DNA of 64,000 bases, from NCBI GenBank assembly GCA_907164885.2, contig OU015500.1, positions 56,860,757 through 56,924,756 on the forward strand, given 5' to 3'. The notes under the pieces are model-generated. The model was not told the origin of the DNA. It saw only the letters and a list, made by a program, of their open reading frames with translations, and did no database searches. Shown here in pieces: positions 37,823-49,380 of the stretch. The stretch's first letter is position 1, and each line of letters starts with the position of its first letter. A program made the translations under genes and the position numbers. Origin of the DNA: Dolomedes plantarius. Taxonomy: Eukaryota; Arthropoda; Arachnida; Araneae; Dolomedidae.

Positions 37823-40800
37823 AGAAAGTCGGCTGGAATACCTTCCCATCAGACACAGGCAGTAATTTTTTTTTCCGATTCAACCCGAGCGCAAACAACA
37901 GAATCAGAGTGTCCCGGTCTCCGCCATGTCTTAACAACATTCGTCTACGCTGGATAATTTCGGAGTTCCCGCCAGCCATGTGGTGTGGCGCGTTAGCTCC
38001 CAATGTCTTTCCAACGAAATAAGCGGGAGTACATCGTAAAATTTTGTGCGCCTTCGACGCTCCTATTTTTTTTTCTCTCTTCTCTCGTCTTGCCGTGTGA
38101 TGACCAGCAATTGTGGATTTAAATTCATCGTTCTTCTATCCGGATTTCAAAATGTGCTTTTTTTTTTTCCTTGCCTCGTGACGACCAGTGACTGCGGATT
38201 TAAATTCTTCGCGAGTATCTTCAACAAAAGTGTGCGCGAAATCGAAAGTTAATTTCCAGCCATGTTCTCCTTAGTGAAAAGCGTTCTATCGTGCGGTGTT
38301 TTGTCAAACAGCGTGATCATCTTTTCTTTTTTTTTTTAAATAAAAATTTATTTTGTGTGTCTCTCCAATGGTGCTTCAGAGAAGAGGAAAAATGTTCCTG
38401 CATCAGCAACTTATTCCAACTTTTGGATTTGCAGAAAAATATGTAATAATCAGCGGTAAATCTTCACTAAAGTAAATTTATTTTGTGCCATATAATAAAA
38501 TTCGGTCTTAAATCAACATAAAATTAAAGGTAAGACAGATTGTCAATGAAATTTTAAAAGTTCTTAGAATGTTAAATGAAAATTTGTATGTAATGTTTAA
38601 ATATTGGGATTTTAATGATATTGATACTCTGATACAATTAGAACAAATTTTAACGAAATTTAATAATGATTTTGCTTAATATAAATTTGATATAGTTAGT
38701 TATCTGGCTTCTGTAAACATGAATCGTATATATTTTTAAAATGTTTTCAGTTATTTTTAATCATGATGTACTTCTGTTTTCTCGTGCGTTATAAATTTGG
38801 TTTTGATTTCGGGGTTTGGTTTCAAGTGAAGGATTATAATTTAAGTTTTGTGTATTTAAATTTAATTGCTAGCCACATGAATATTTACTATATATAGAGA
38901 TTATAAGTGTTTTAAGAATTTAAGTATTTAATTTGGTATATTGAAATATTACATTTGATGTTGAAACCTCGTAAATTGTTCTACGAATTTAAGTAAAGGA
39001 GATTTCTGGAGGTTCAATTGACAGTTAAAAGGCGTTTTACGATTTTCATAAACGGAACGTCTTTATAACTTGACTTAGGGTGCAAAAAAACCACAATTGG
39101 AGAATTAAAAAACCATTGTATGTTATATTTGGTTCATCCGCCCCAGAAAATTCTCGAAAAAGAAATAATGAAGAATAATCAATAAATAGGATAGATAATA
39201 TTATAATGAGAAATATGTTTTAAGATATTAAATACAAATGATGAATATTTGGGAACTTTACAGCGAGGATTCATACCAAAATGTGATATAAGAAAAGAAA
39301 AATTGTTTTTGGTTTATCGATTTCATGATTAACTTAATAAAACTGAGATGGCTATTGGTAAAAGAATTTTGATTATTTGTGTCAACTGATAGAATAATAG
39401 TTTTAAATTTGAACATTAACATTAAATTATGGCAATTGATAGAGAATATTAAGGTATTATTATTATTATTATTGGTATTAGGAGTATTTTATTATTGTGT
39501 GTTTAATACTTTCATATGTTGTGTATTTTGGATTCTATTGAATATAAAATTGATAAACAAACTTTCACACTAAACGAGATTCTGAAATTGTCCATGTTTG
39601 CAGATTGAGATATTATAATGCACCAGAGAACTTAAAACTACACCACGAATAATGACAAACATTAGATCCATTTTTCTTTCTTTTCTATGTGATGCTTAAC
39701 ATCATTATATTTTTTTTAATTGATATAATTAATTATGTGTTGTCCTACTAAAGATATATAATAAATAAATTAAAAAAAATAAATAAAAAAAAAACGGTCT
39801 AACTTAAACTTTCTTCTTAAGAATACTATTATATGTGAATTTTTTTTGGATCTCAATTTAAACACCGACTATGACAACTCTACTTCTTTAACCTTTCAGT
39901 AAATTTTCTATTTCTTGAAAAACACTTTCCTATCACCGACCTCTAGAAGCGCGTTGGATGTCGTCCCAACTGTTTAAGATCTTATTAATTTTTTTTGCTA
40001 TTTGTTTTTAATTCATCAACTCAGTCACTTAAAGTGCTGAAGATCATATGCTTGAGTAATGACTAAAACAGGGCTGGGATGGCCACTCCTTTTGTCCTCC
40101 CATTTCTATATATTATACTCCCACAGGTATGACAACTGCACCTTTTCCTTTTTCTCCATCTGTGTACTATGCAAGATGCTGTTTTCCAACGCAGTCATAT
40201 TCTGTCGGAGATTTACGGTTAGTCCACTGTACGGCTAAAAGACTCTTCCTCCTTATTAGTCAGAGAACAATATGGAGAAAGAAAACCCACTTGTTACACA
40301 AACATAAACACAACCCTCACTGCTTAGAGGTAGAATTAAAGAATTTGAGACTAAGAGTTGGGGAACACACATACAACAAGGTACCTTCAAAACAAGGAAA
40401 TGGATCCACATAAACTTATAATAAATGTACAAAAATGAATAGTAGATAAATAATTTGAAAATAAAGTGAAAAGTATTGAGAATAAATAAATAAAGTTAGA
40501 ATAAATATGAATAAGTATAATTAAAGAATATTGAATAGAATTTTGGAATGAATAAATGTTGTCGAAATAAAATGAATATAAGAAATGATGAAATGAGAAT
40601 AATAAGAAATAAAAATGATATTGAAAAGAGATTTTTTTTTGATAATAAGTAATATTGAAATAAAGGAGATAAGAGATATTAAGAAAAAATAATGAGATAA
40701 ATAAAGATACGAAAACTAGATAATGAGTGATATGTTTTGTAATTTTTATATACAATTGATATATTTGAAGTGTGGTGTTATTAAAACTTGTGATTTTTAT

Positions 40801-41666
40801 TTAAAGTGTGATTTTTATTATAAACTGTGATTTTTATTATATAACTAAAGAACTAATTTTCTTTATATGTAAACAAGTCGAGATAATGTGATGTTTATGT
40901 ATTCTACGTTTGTGAAGCAGAAATAACACAGCACTAAAAAGACTGTGATTTTTTTTTTGTACCCAACTACAAAGGACTTTTTTTTTATTTAAGCCAAGAT
41001 ATTGTAAATTTTTTTGGGTATTCTGCACTTGCGAGATGATGGGTCACAGAACCTACCGAACTGTGATTTTTTTTTGTACTTTTCTCAAGCAACATACTGT
41101 AGCTAACATAATAAGGAACGTGAACTATAAGCTACCATGTGTACCTTACAAACTTTTTTGGACTCACCCCAATGTTGTGAGAGTTGAGGAGGAAAGTACA
41201 ACTTCAAATTATTATTGTCATGTTCTATTCCATTTACTTAACATGTTTGTTTGTTGATTTTGATATTTTCATTGTTATATTCTATTATTTGTGTGAGTCG
41301 ACTCAAGTTAGTTTTTTTTGTATTTAGTTAAATTTAATTGATTTTTTTTTCTGAGATTTTGTTGTGTGGGGAGACGTTCCTATTCAACAGGTTTCAAATA
41401 CATACTTATGTAGAATCTTCAATTTAATATTATGTGTCCTTCTTTTTAGTGATTTTATATATATTTTTCAGTAAATTTGATAATGTTGCTATGTCAGCTC
41501 ATCACGTGATCTTTAAAATTTTTTTTTTGCAATTTAACTTTAATTGAAATTGATACGTTAACTTATTCCGAATTTTTTAATGCCCATTCTTCTCACTCAT
41601 CTGAGTGAGTCTGCCCTACAATGCAGGCATTGTAGGTTAGCCTCTTCTCGGACGGGGGGGATATTC
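37823..41666 (+). other. Internal region of the LTR element, no coding capacity seen
   Basis: No convincing tRNA primer-binding site was found next to the 5' LTR. The first TGG is about 10 bases in. An 81-bp tandem duplication lies at 38089-38250, marked by 'CTTGCC(G/T)(T/C)GTGA(T/C)GACCAG' and 'GGATTTAAATTC' in each unit. TTA and AAT/GAA-rich low-complexity stretches occur at about 39450-39480 and 40410-40720. A frame of 94 codons at 40129-40413 has no recognisable domain. Confidence 0.6.
41592..41660 (+). promoter_or_regulatory. Paired hairpins and polypurine-like tract before the 3' LTR
   Basis: Two consecutive perfect stems: 41592-41609 (CTCACTCA-TC-TGAGTGAG) and 41615-41636 (CCTACAATGC-AG-GCATTGTAGG). 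A G-run (GGACGGGGGGG, 41650-41660) follows, six bases before the LTR. The G-run is a plausible plus-strand primer site. The hairpins' role is unknown. Confidence 0.55.
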
Positions 41667-42275
41667 TATAATATTAAAAACTAGTAATTTCTTAATTCAA
41701 CAATCTTAACATTTAAAAACTATTAATTCCTCACTTTACTATTCCAAATTACAAACCCTTTTTTAATTCCTTGAAACAGGTAATTCCCTTTGGGCATTCG
41801 CGTTAAATTCCATTTTAAAATCTAACATTATTCTAAATTCCCTGCGGCGTTTGAAACTAATTTCACTTTTGATTCTAAGTTCTAATAACCTCGAGAGAAA
41901 ATATTAAATGGCTGAATGTTGACTCGAAAACTAAAGTTGCGTGGCGTCACTAGAGAGTAAATCAGTTCTGCGCATCAATACTAACTTTTAACCAATCAGC
42001 TATTAAGACACACCCTTTAATCACGTGATGAGATGAACCTTTAAAACTATCTGGTGTCTAAAATTAGACACACTCTGTAAGAATCGGTCTGTCATATAAT
42101 CTCGGGCGGACGACTTGGAAAACTTAATAAAATGCTTTAGATTCAATTACGTATCTGTGGTTCCTGTGTCTGCGTTGGGAGTCTTTGCGGGAAAATGCTC
42201 GGTTTGTCATCATGTGTATCGGCGACATCATCCACTCTGGCCTATTATTTGTTCCTCCACGTCGCCGATATTACA
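41667..42275 (+). repeat. 3' LTR
   Basis: Direct copy of 37214-37822, the same length, about 99 percent identical by eye. Confidence 0.93.
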
Positions 42276-42289
42276 TATATATATATATA

Positions 42290-42427
42290 CAGTGCCCCAC
42301 CTAGAGGGGTCCTGCCCACCTCCAAACAAATAGAAATTGCATTATGAATATTGGATTTGCATTAAAAATATTTTTATCTGTACAACTCGCCTCCCCTTTC
42401 CACATTTAAATCCTGGGTGCGCCACTG
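42290..42427. mobile_element. 138-bp MITE in a TA tract (possibly hAT-like)
   Basis: Starts CAGTGCCCCACCTAG and ends with the inverted counterpart CCTGGGTGCGCCACTG, so the termini are imperfect inverted repeats of about 15 bp. It sits in TA repeats on both sides, consistent with an 8-bp TATATATA duplication but not proof of it. No coding sequence. hAT-type assignment rests only on the CAGTG(G/C)CG start and is tentative. Confidence 0.6.
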
Positions 42428-43042
42428 TATATATATATAGTGTACTTCAATTATTTTTACTTTTAAGTAAATTCTCCTAATCTCTTACATTTGTTTTCCT
42501 CTACCTAATGCATGTAATGAAACATATGCATAAATTATCAATTTATTTACAGACATATAAAGAACATGATACTTCAATAATCCTTACTGCATAGTTTAAA
42601 TTTTCTCGTTAAATATTGTTTTAATCTGATGAATTAATGTTAAATATTGTTCTAATCATCACTATACAATACTGAAATATAAATAACGTTTTCCCATAAA
42701 AAATCTCAACATTTTCAAGTCATTGAGCCTTTTCACTAACATTTATAGTAATTTTAGTGAATTATAAATTAAAAACCTTTATGAACTTTAAACCTATTAT
42801 GAAATTTAAACCTTTATGAAAAAGAAAAACACGAAGCGTGTAATTTTGTACTTCAACTGTTATTTCTACAAATCAAAATACTATTGACAATAATTCAATT
42901 ATGGTACATCTTGAACGAATACTTGGTTTTTACTGTTATTTTAATATTTCGTTTATGCTATGAAAAGTAATATTTTAATTTAAAAAAATATGTTATCAGT
43001 TCAATTTTTTTTATTAATTAATATTAAGTAATTGTGTGATCA
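42428..43042. other. AT-rich non-coding stretch
   Basis: No feature seen beyond short repeated phrases such as 'CTTTATGAA(C/A)' and 'AAATTTAAACC' near 42776-42830. Confidence 0.5.
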
Positions 43043-44271
43043 TACACTATCTGGCTAAAAGTATCCTGACGCTCAGTGGTATAGACTCACAGAGCCCTAA
43101 GGCATATATTAATATGATGTTGGTCCTCCTTTTGTATCGATGACAGCCTGCACACATCTGGGGAGACTTTCCACCAGTTTTTGATATGTGTCCATAGGAA
43201 ATACCTTCCAGGCGTCCATCACAGCTGAAATGAGTGCTGGCAGTGATGATGGTCGATTTGGCTGGCTACGTAATCTGCGTTCTAATTCGTCCCAATTGTT
43301 CAGTGGGATTTAGATCGGGGCTCTGAAAAGGCCAGTCCAGTTTTTGAACATCCATTTCGCCACAGCATGCCTGCGCAGGTCTCGATGTGTGAATGGAGCA
43401 GTTATCCTGCTGGAAGAGAAATGGGCCTTCCCCGAAATGTTGCCATAGAGTTGGGATAGCAGTATTGTCCAAAATGGCCATATACATCTCAGAGTTCATG
43501 TTTCCAACCACAGGAACTAAGGAACCCAGGTCACCACCAGACTTAACAATAACTTAACCAAGTCACCACCAAACTTAACAATAGGCACAATGCAGTCACG
43601 TAAGAAGCGCTCGCTGGGCATCCGCCAAACCCAGACGCGTCCATCGGACTGTCGGAATGTAAAGCCGGATTCATCACTCCAAAGAACATTTTTCCACATG
43701 TCCACAGTCCAATGACGGTGAGCTTTGTACCATTGCAATCGACGCTTCGCATTCTGGGGAGTGATGTTCGGCTTGTGAGCTGCTGAAGCACCATGGAATC
43801 CCAGGTTGTTTAACTCTCGATGAACAGTCCTGCTGCTAGCACTAACGCCTGATGATTTTTGGTACTCCTGAATGATTTCAATCAACGAGGACTTGCGATA
43901 TTGTTTCACTACTCTTTTCAGAGTTCTACGGCTGCGTTCACTAATTTTTTTTGGCCTGCCACTTCGTTTTTATGTAGTTTTACTGCCTCGACGTTTCCAC
44001 TTCACAATTACATCACTCACAGTGGATTGGGGCTTCTGTAGAATGTCCAAAATTTCACGAATAGATTTCCCACAAAGGTGGCATCCCACTATAATGCCAC
44101 TATCAAAGTTACTAAGCTCCTTTGACTTATTCATTGTCTTACATACGCATAAATACGATCTGACATACCACTACCAACACTTTTATAGCTTTCGGTTACG
44201 CATCAAATTACTTCACCTGCCAGATCCACTTCTTTAGTGGGCCGTCCGGATACTTTTGCCCAGATAGTGTA
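43043..44271 (-). mobile_element. Tc1-like transposon, full length, inactive
   Basis: 1,225 bp (43045-44269) between TA dinucleotides. Inverted ends are CACTATCTGGCTAAAAGTAT on the left and CACTATCTGGGCAAAAGTAT (inward) on the right. The transposase is on the minus strand from 44134 to 43109. Tc1 elements with CACTATCTGG(C)CAAAAGTATCC ends are widespread in animals. The right end lies a few bases from the broken end of the Mutator-like pseudogene, suggesting it inserted there. Confidence 0.92.
43109..44134 (-). pseudogene. Tc1 transposase (DD34E), stop and frameshifts
   Basis: The start is ATG 44134 (MNKSKELSNFDSGIIVGCHL), a helix-turn-helix N-terminus. A 'RSGRPKK' linker and '[20 protein letters not shown]' follow. 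The catalytic residues are D in 'WSDESGF', D in 'FQQDNCSIHTS' and E in 'SPDLNPTE', with 34 residues between the last two, the canonical Tc1 spacing. The C-terminus ends GGPTSY-stop at 43109-43111, as expected. Damage: TAA at 43970-43972 within the linker, a 32-bp tandem duplication at 43530-43583 that shifts the frame before 'VVGNMNSEMYM', and a 2-base loss just after the catalytic E (before 'WDELERR'). All core residues survive, so decay is moderate. Confidence 0.92.
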
Positions 44272-44276
44272 ATTAT

Positions 44277-45037
44277 TAAACAACAATCAAGTGTAATTAT
44301 TTAAGTATCAATCATGAGTGGGATATTTCTCATTTTTACATTTGAACCAGAACTTTGAAAAGCACTCAAAATTGATCACTTTTCCTTCGGTGAGTGATAT
44401 GGCACAAACAACACCTTTCAGTGATGTGTAACCTCGCTTTTGCCAGGATCCATCGCATGAAGCTGTGATATCCGAATTTCCCTCATTTTCATCAACAGTT
44501 TCTTTTACAGCTTGAAGCATTGAGTTTTCTGCCACTTCAGACAATGCAGGCAATAAATGCTTGTTGTATTTTTGAAACTTTGAGGGAGGTGGTGGCAGAT
44601 CTAGAATGTAGCACAGTGTTTGAGCTGCATTGTTACCTTTACTCATGCAACGCATCGCGAATAAAAATCAAACATTTATGTCGTATAGTTTTTTTAGAAA
44701 TAGCAGAAGAAATTTCACTTACACTAGATCCACAAGCTTTGCACAAAAACATTAGACTCGTACTTAGTCCTTTACGACATCTATCTTATTCCAAAACATC
44801 AAATGTTTCTGAACTACCACAGTTTTTACACTGGGCAAATAAATTTAATAAGGATGACAACACACTTAAATTGACGATTACATTCGATTTTCTTTCAACT
44901 AAATGTGCTTCATCTTCATCAATAACAGGAGGATCGATTTTTTTAGAAGAACTTACGTTTTCAACAGTCACCTTTCGCTTAGGGGTATGAATATCAACCA
45001 TGAACTTACGTTTACCGAAGGTTTTTTGCCACGCCAT
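44277..45037 (-). pseudogene. Mutator-like transposase N-terminal half, broken
   Basis: Minus-strand coding starts at ATG 45037 (MAWQKTFGKRKF). It has paired zinc-binding motifs, 'CKNCG' and 'CKACGSS', separated by a 'RKGLSTSL' block. After a frameshift it continues 'MRCMSKGNNAAQTLC', 'DLPPPPSKFQKYNK' and 'ITASCDGSWQKRGYTSLKGV'. The last is the signature 'DGSWQKRG' block of an arthropod Mutator-like transposase family (I believe Pfam 'Mutator', PF20700). A TAA at 44786-44788 and a frameshift near 44650-44660 break it. It stops at the Tc1 insertion, with the catalytic C-terminal half missing. Family assignment is from memory of the motif and would need a profile search. Confidence 0.7.
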
Positions 45038-45847
45038 GTTTCCAAATATTTATTGAAAACGAAAAAATATGATGATTCTGAGTAAATTTGGCTGTAGGCA
45101 ATTATAAAATTTAATCACACCGATTCAACTTTTGTAGCCTCACAAAAACCAACTTCAAAAACTGCGCACGAACAGATCAATCTCAAAGCACATGTAAGCA
45201 GAACGAAGTAAACAAGGTCACGAGGAATGCGTGTGGAGTTGAGTAGTGTACTTCCTATTGCCGTGAGTCGATAAAATAAATCCAGAGAGGAAAGAAAACA
45301 GAGCTCAGTATTCTAGCCATTTAATAAGGGGGCGTGGCAGTGTTTGTTTATAAAATTTAAAGTTTTTTTTTGACAATTTAGAAATTACAAAATACTAAGT
45401 ATTATACATTTTTAGATTCCTCTAATTATCGAGATTTTTTAAGCCAAAAAAAATCGATTTTTTGAAGCCGTTTATGTTCCTACTCCCCTTAACGATAATT
45501 GAGGCAAATTTCCACACAATAAACTAAATAGATTTTAAAAAATTGGTTAAAATTTTCAAAATATTGTGGTATTGAAAATGGATTATATAAACAGAAGAAT
45601 TGTTTTTAAATTTTGTTGAAGATATTTTTTAAATAACTAATAATGCAGTGCACAATCCGTAACATTCATCAAGTTAAAAACTTCCATGTACAAGTGTTTT
45701 GGTATAGAAATTAAAATGACATGTGAGATGAAAACTTAGATGTGATATGGAAATTTAGATGTTTTTATGTAATTTTGGAAACTATCTTATCATCATTTTT
45801 ATGGTGCTGTACATTCATGGCACAGCTAAAAAACCAAAAGGAGAAGC
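45038..45847. other. Upstream flank of the Mutator-like pseudogene, then AT-rich DNA
   Basis: 45038-45300 is somewhat GC-richer and may be the 5' part of the same element. A sequence ending in CTCCCCTTAA near 45490 could be its outer end, but no partner inverted repeat survives, so this is only a possibility. Nothing else seen. Confidence 0.4.
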
Positions 45848-46205
45848 ACAGAATCCTCATTTAAAATACAAAATTTTTCTTCGGTTAATTTTCTGGAAAT
45901 ATATTGTTGGAAAATTTAATTACATAAGATTTTTCTTTTGTTTGTAAAATCATTTGGTACTCTTATCTATTGTTCCTGCCTGTTTTAATTTTCTCAAGAT
46001 TAATGATTTTTGCTTAATTAATTCCAAATTAATGTTGCTCAGCGGCCTTTTCGTCATAATTACTTCATTAACGGTAGATGTTGATTTATCAAAAATATTA
46101 AAATATATAACCGATATTATTTTTCGTTTATTTACACAGAAAGTTGCAAATATTCTAAAATGTTGTATGTCAATAATTTTTCAAGTTTATTGTCTATTCA
46201 ATTAA
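45848..46205. repeat. Dispersed duplicate B, copy 1
   Basis: Aligns with 49050-49380 on the same strand. Shared blocks are 'AAATTTAATT(A/G)CAT', 'ATTGTTC(C/T)TGCCTGTTTTAA', 'TTTTGCTTAATTAA', 'ATAACCGATATTAT' and 'AAAGTTGC(A/C)AATATT'. It contains an 83-codon open frame (45954-46205). The second copy has a stop in that frame, so it is probably not coding. Confidence 0.8.
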
Positions 46206-46953
<748 letters not shown>

Positions 46954-46996
46954 CAAGATAAATTGTTTTTTTTTGGTAAGCGATCGCGGCTGGAAG

Positions 46997-47001
46997 CTCG
47001 G

Positions 47002-47054
<53 letters not shown>

Positions 47055-47058
47055 CGAG
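46997..47058. repeat. Palindrome: (TA)n capped by CTCGGAG / CTCCGAG
   Basis: CTCGGAG (46997-47003) and its exact inverse CTCCGAG (47052-47058) flank a pure TA run, so the whole 62 bases can form a cruciform or hairpin with one mismatch. It ends 12 bases from a Helitron 3' end. Confidence 0.8.
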
Positions 47059-47070
47059 TATATATATATA

Positions 47071-47609
<539 letters not shown>

Positions 47610-48219
47610 CTAGCTGAATACCTGTGCTTCGCTACAGAGTAGATTTGAATTAAATGCAATGGTCAATGAATGGAATTAATTTGTATGTTTAATATCCACA
47701 AAGCATACTAATTTGAATAAAATTCTTAAAAAACTCCCATCTGAATTAGTCTAGTGGTTAACTTTTATCTTTTACCATATTTTAATATTTTTTTTTATGC
47801 ACATCATGCAAAATTAATTTAAAATATCACAAAAATAAAAGAAACCACGTGATCAGCATACATTAAATAAATCGTAATAAATTTAATTAATTTATCATAA
47901 TAATTTAAATTATAAAATTAATATTTAAAAATCTGAAAATGGAGATAAAGATTCGAAAAAGATTTCATTTTAAAGAATTTTTTATTATCTTTCTCGTGAT
48001 ATAAATTTTATAACCCTCATATTATTATTTTAAATGCAAACTATAAAAAATATTACAAAAAACAGCTTAAAAAGTTTATTTAAAAAAATCTAAGAAAAAA
48101 CTTTTCAAAATTCTTTCTTAATGCTCCCCTACACTATAAGAAGAATCGCCATGCAAACTATCAGCCCTTTTGATCCAGCGGTTTGGTCTGTGCGTTATCT
48201 GTCATTTAGTATATATAGA
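47610..48219 (-). mobile_element. Non-autonomous Helitron copy A7
   Basis: 3' CTAG at 47610-47613 (next base T on the minus strand) and 5' TCTATATATACTAAATGAC at 48219 (previous base A), so both Helitron ends are present. The family blocks 'GACCAAACCGCTGGATCAAA', 'GGCGATTCTTCTTATAGTGT' and 'CTCGTGATATAAATTTTATA' are in the usual order. The CTGACTGAC repeat is reduced to a single partial unit. There is an extra AT-rich stretch near 47870-47930 and no coding sequence. A mariner terminus starts seven bases past its 5' end. Confidence 0.87.
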
Positions 48220-48309
48220 TATACATACAAGGTGTGACTCATAAACAAGGGGACTGATCACAGAAATATAGTAGTATTATATATTTGTAAAAAAAGAGTC
48301 TTATTGTCT

Positions 48310-48520
48310 TTAAAAGTACTCCCTGGAGTTGTAATGCATTTCTTACAAAGTTCATACAAGCAGGTCCCGGTTATGAACGCTGGGGGCCCCTGGGCCCCCA
48401 GCGTTCATAGCAAAGCAAATCTTTCAGTTTTGGAAATAAGAAAAGTCTGAGGGTGCTAAGTTCAGAGAATATGGAGGATGCTCCATCTCCACGTCCTTAT
48501 GCTGCGCCAATTTGCTGAAG
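48310..48520 (-). pseudogene. Mariner transposase fragment, left half
   Basis: The minus strand from about 48520 reads 'KLAQHKDVEMEHPPYSLNLA' followed by PSDFSYFQN. This is the mariner block with the third catalytic aspartate (D of PSDF). After an interruption holding the palindrome it resumes (48360-48310) with 'LYELCKKCITTPGSTFK', the usual C-terminal 'LYxRCxKCIxxGGxYFEG' region. About 35 residues between these blocks are missing. Confidence 0.75.
48372..48409. repeat. GC-rich perfect palindrome (18-bp arms, 2-base loop)
   Basis: TATGAACGCTGGGGGCCC, loop CT, then its exact inverse. The arms are two-thirds G+C in a region that is otherwise strongly AT-rich. It lies inside the left mariner half. 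The core is similar to the GC-rich palindrome at 61431-61460. Confidence 0.9.
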
Positions 48521-48664
48521 GGAGCAAGATTTGAGGATGTGGAAACTATCAAGAAAACGGTAACGTACACATTAAAGAGCATTCCTAAAGGGAACTTTAA
48601 AAGATGTTTCCGAAACTTATACAGCCGAGCACAGAAATGCATTACGGCAGGTGGGAGTTACTTC
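48512..48664 (+). pseudogene. Mariner transposase fragment, right half
   Basis: The plus-strand frame reads 'LKGARFEDVETIKKTVTYTL', then KSIPKGNFKRCFRNLY, then 'RAQKCITAGGSYFE'. This is the C-terminal segment that normally follows 'SPDLAPSDFFLFP' in mariner transposases. No catalytic residue is included. Coding direction is opposite to the left half. Confidence 0.78.
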
Positions 48665-49049
48665 GAAACATGTTATATGGGTATGTATTTCATGTAATAC
48701 TTTTTGGAGTTATTAGATCAGTCCTCGAAATTAATGGCCGCATCTTGTATTTCTACGATGGTTATTTTTGCGTGATAGCATATTTTTATACTACGTAAGA
48801 CAACGTAAAAAACTATACACACTATTGAGCTTTTTGAATAAACAAATGCAAAAACAGGTTTCTTAGATGATTATAAGGATAGTTACGATGCTTTTATGCT
48901 CTATAATCTCTGTACCTTCCTCTACATTATTACCCCGGGATGGATTTTTCACGATATATACATTAATTTATTTAATTTCAAGAAGAAAGCGTATTACAAT
49001 ATTTACTGTGTTTTATAGTCTTTTTCAGAGTTCATAAACCAGAAACTAA

Positions 49050-49380
49050 GCAGCAGAATCATTATCTGAAATGCATAATTTATCTTAGGTTTAAATTGTG
49101 GGGAAAATTTCTTTCCAAAATTTAATTGCATGTAATTTTTCTTCTATTAGTAAAGTCATTTGTCCCTGTATCGATTGTTCTTGCCTGTTTTAATTTTCTT
49201 AAGCTTAATTATTTTTGCTTAATTAAATCCATGCAACTCAGCATCATTTTCTTCTAAATTACATCTTTAATGAAGGATGTTTACTTAACCAGAATATTAA
49301 AATTTATAACCGATATTATCATTCCTTTACTTGCAAAGAAAGTTGCCAATATTTTGCAATTTTATATCTTATTTAATTGA
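49050..49380. repeat. Dispersed duplicate B, copy 2
   Basis: Diverged direct copy of 45848-46205, about 3.2 kb downstream. It is a few bases shorter, with an in-frame TAA relative to the copy 1 open frame. Confidence 0.8.

Larger units (their letters stand above)
37214..42275 (+). mobile_element. Non-coding LTR retroelement (LARD/TRIM-like), about 5.06 kb
   Basis: Two 609-bp direct repeats, with no indel between them (constant offset 4,453), bound 3,844 bp of internal DNA. The plus-strand orientation comes from a TATA-like box and AATAAA inside the LTR and a G-rich tract just before the downstream LTR. I see no gag, protease, reverse transcriptase, RNase H or integrase motif inside. Open frames are under about 125 codons and unremarkable. 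The element is therefore non-autonomous or lost its coding region before insertion. It is inserted in a TA-rich site, so the target duplication cannot be read securely. Confidence 0.88.
48226..48749. mobile_element. Composite mariner remnant made of two inverted 3' halves
   Basis: About 520 bp between TA dinucleotides (48226-48227 and 48748-48749). The inverted ends share CAAG(G/A)TG(T/C)G(A/G)C and GGACTGATC, but both ends are the transposase 3' side. The left half encodes the C-terminus on the minus strand. The right half encodes the C-terminus on the plus strand. The two N-terminally truncated pieces meet near 48512-48520. A 38-base GC-rich palindrome (48372-48409) replaces part of the left coding region. 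The halves have diverged, so this is not a fresh duplication. Confidence 0.78.

Noticed and set aside
37662..38022. Several overlapping frames at the 5' LTR boundary, one repeated at 42115-42333
   Set aside because: They lie within the LTR and recur because the LTR is duplicated. No gag-like motif is present.
40387..40755. A 122-codon minus-strand frame, Phe/Leu/Ser/Tyr-rich
   Set aside because: Antisense of an AAT/GAA low-complexity tract inside the LTR element. The hydrophobicity comes from composition.
45954..46205. An 83-codon frame whose sequence is duplicated at 49.1-49.4 kb
   Set aside because: The second copy has a stop in the same frame and substitutions are not concentrated at third positions, so coding is unlikely.
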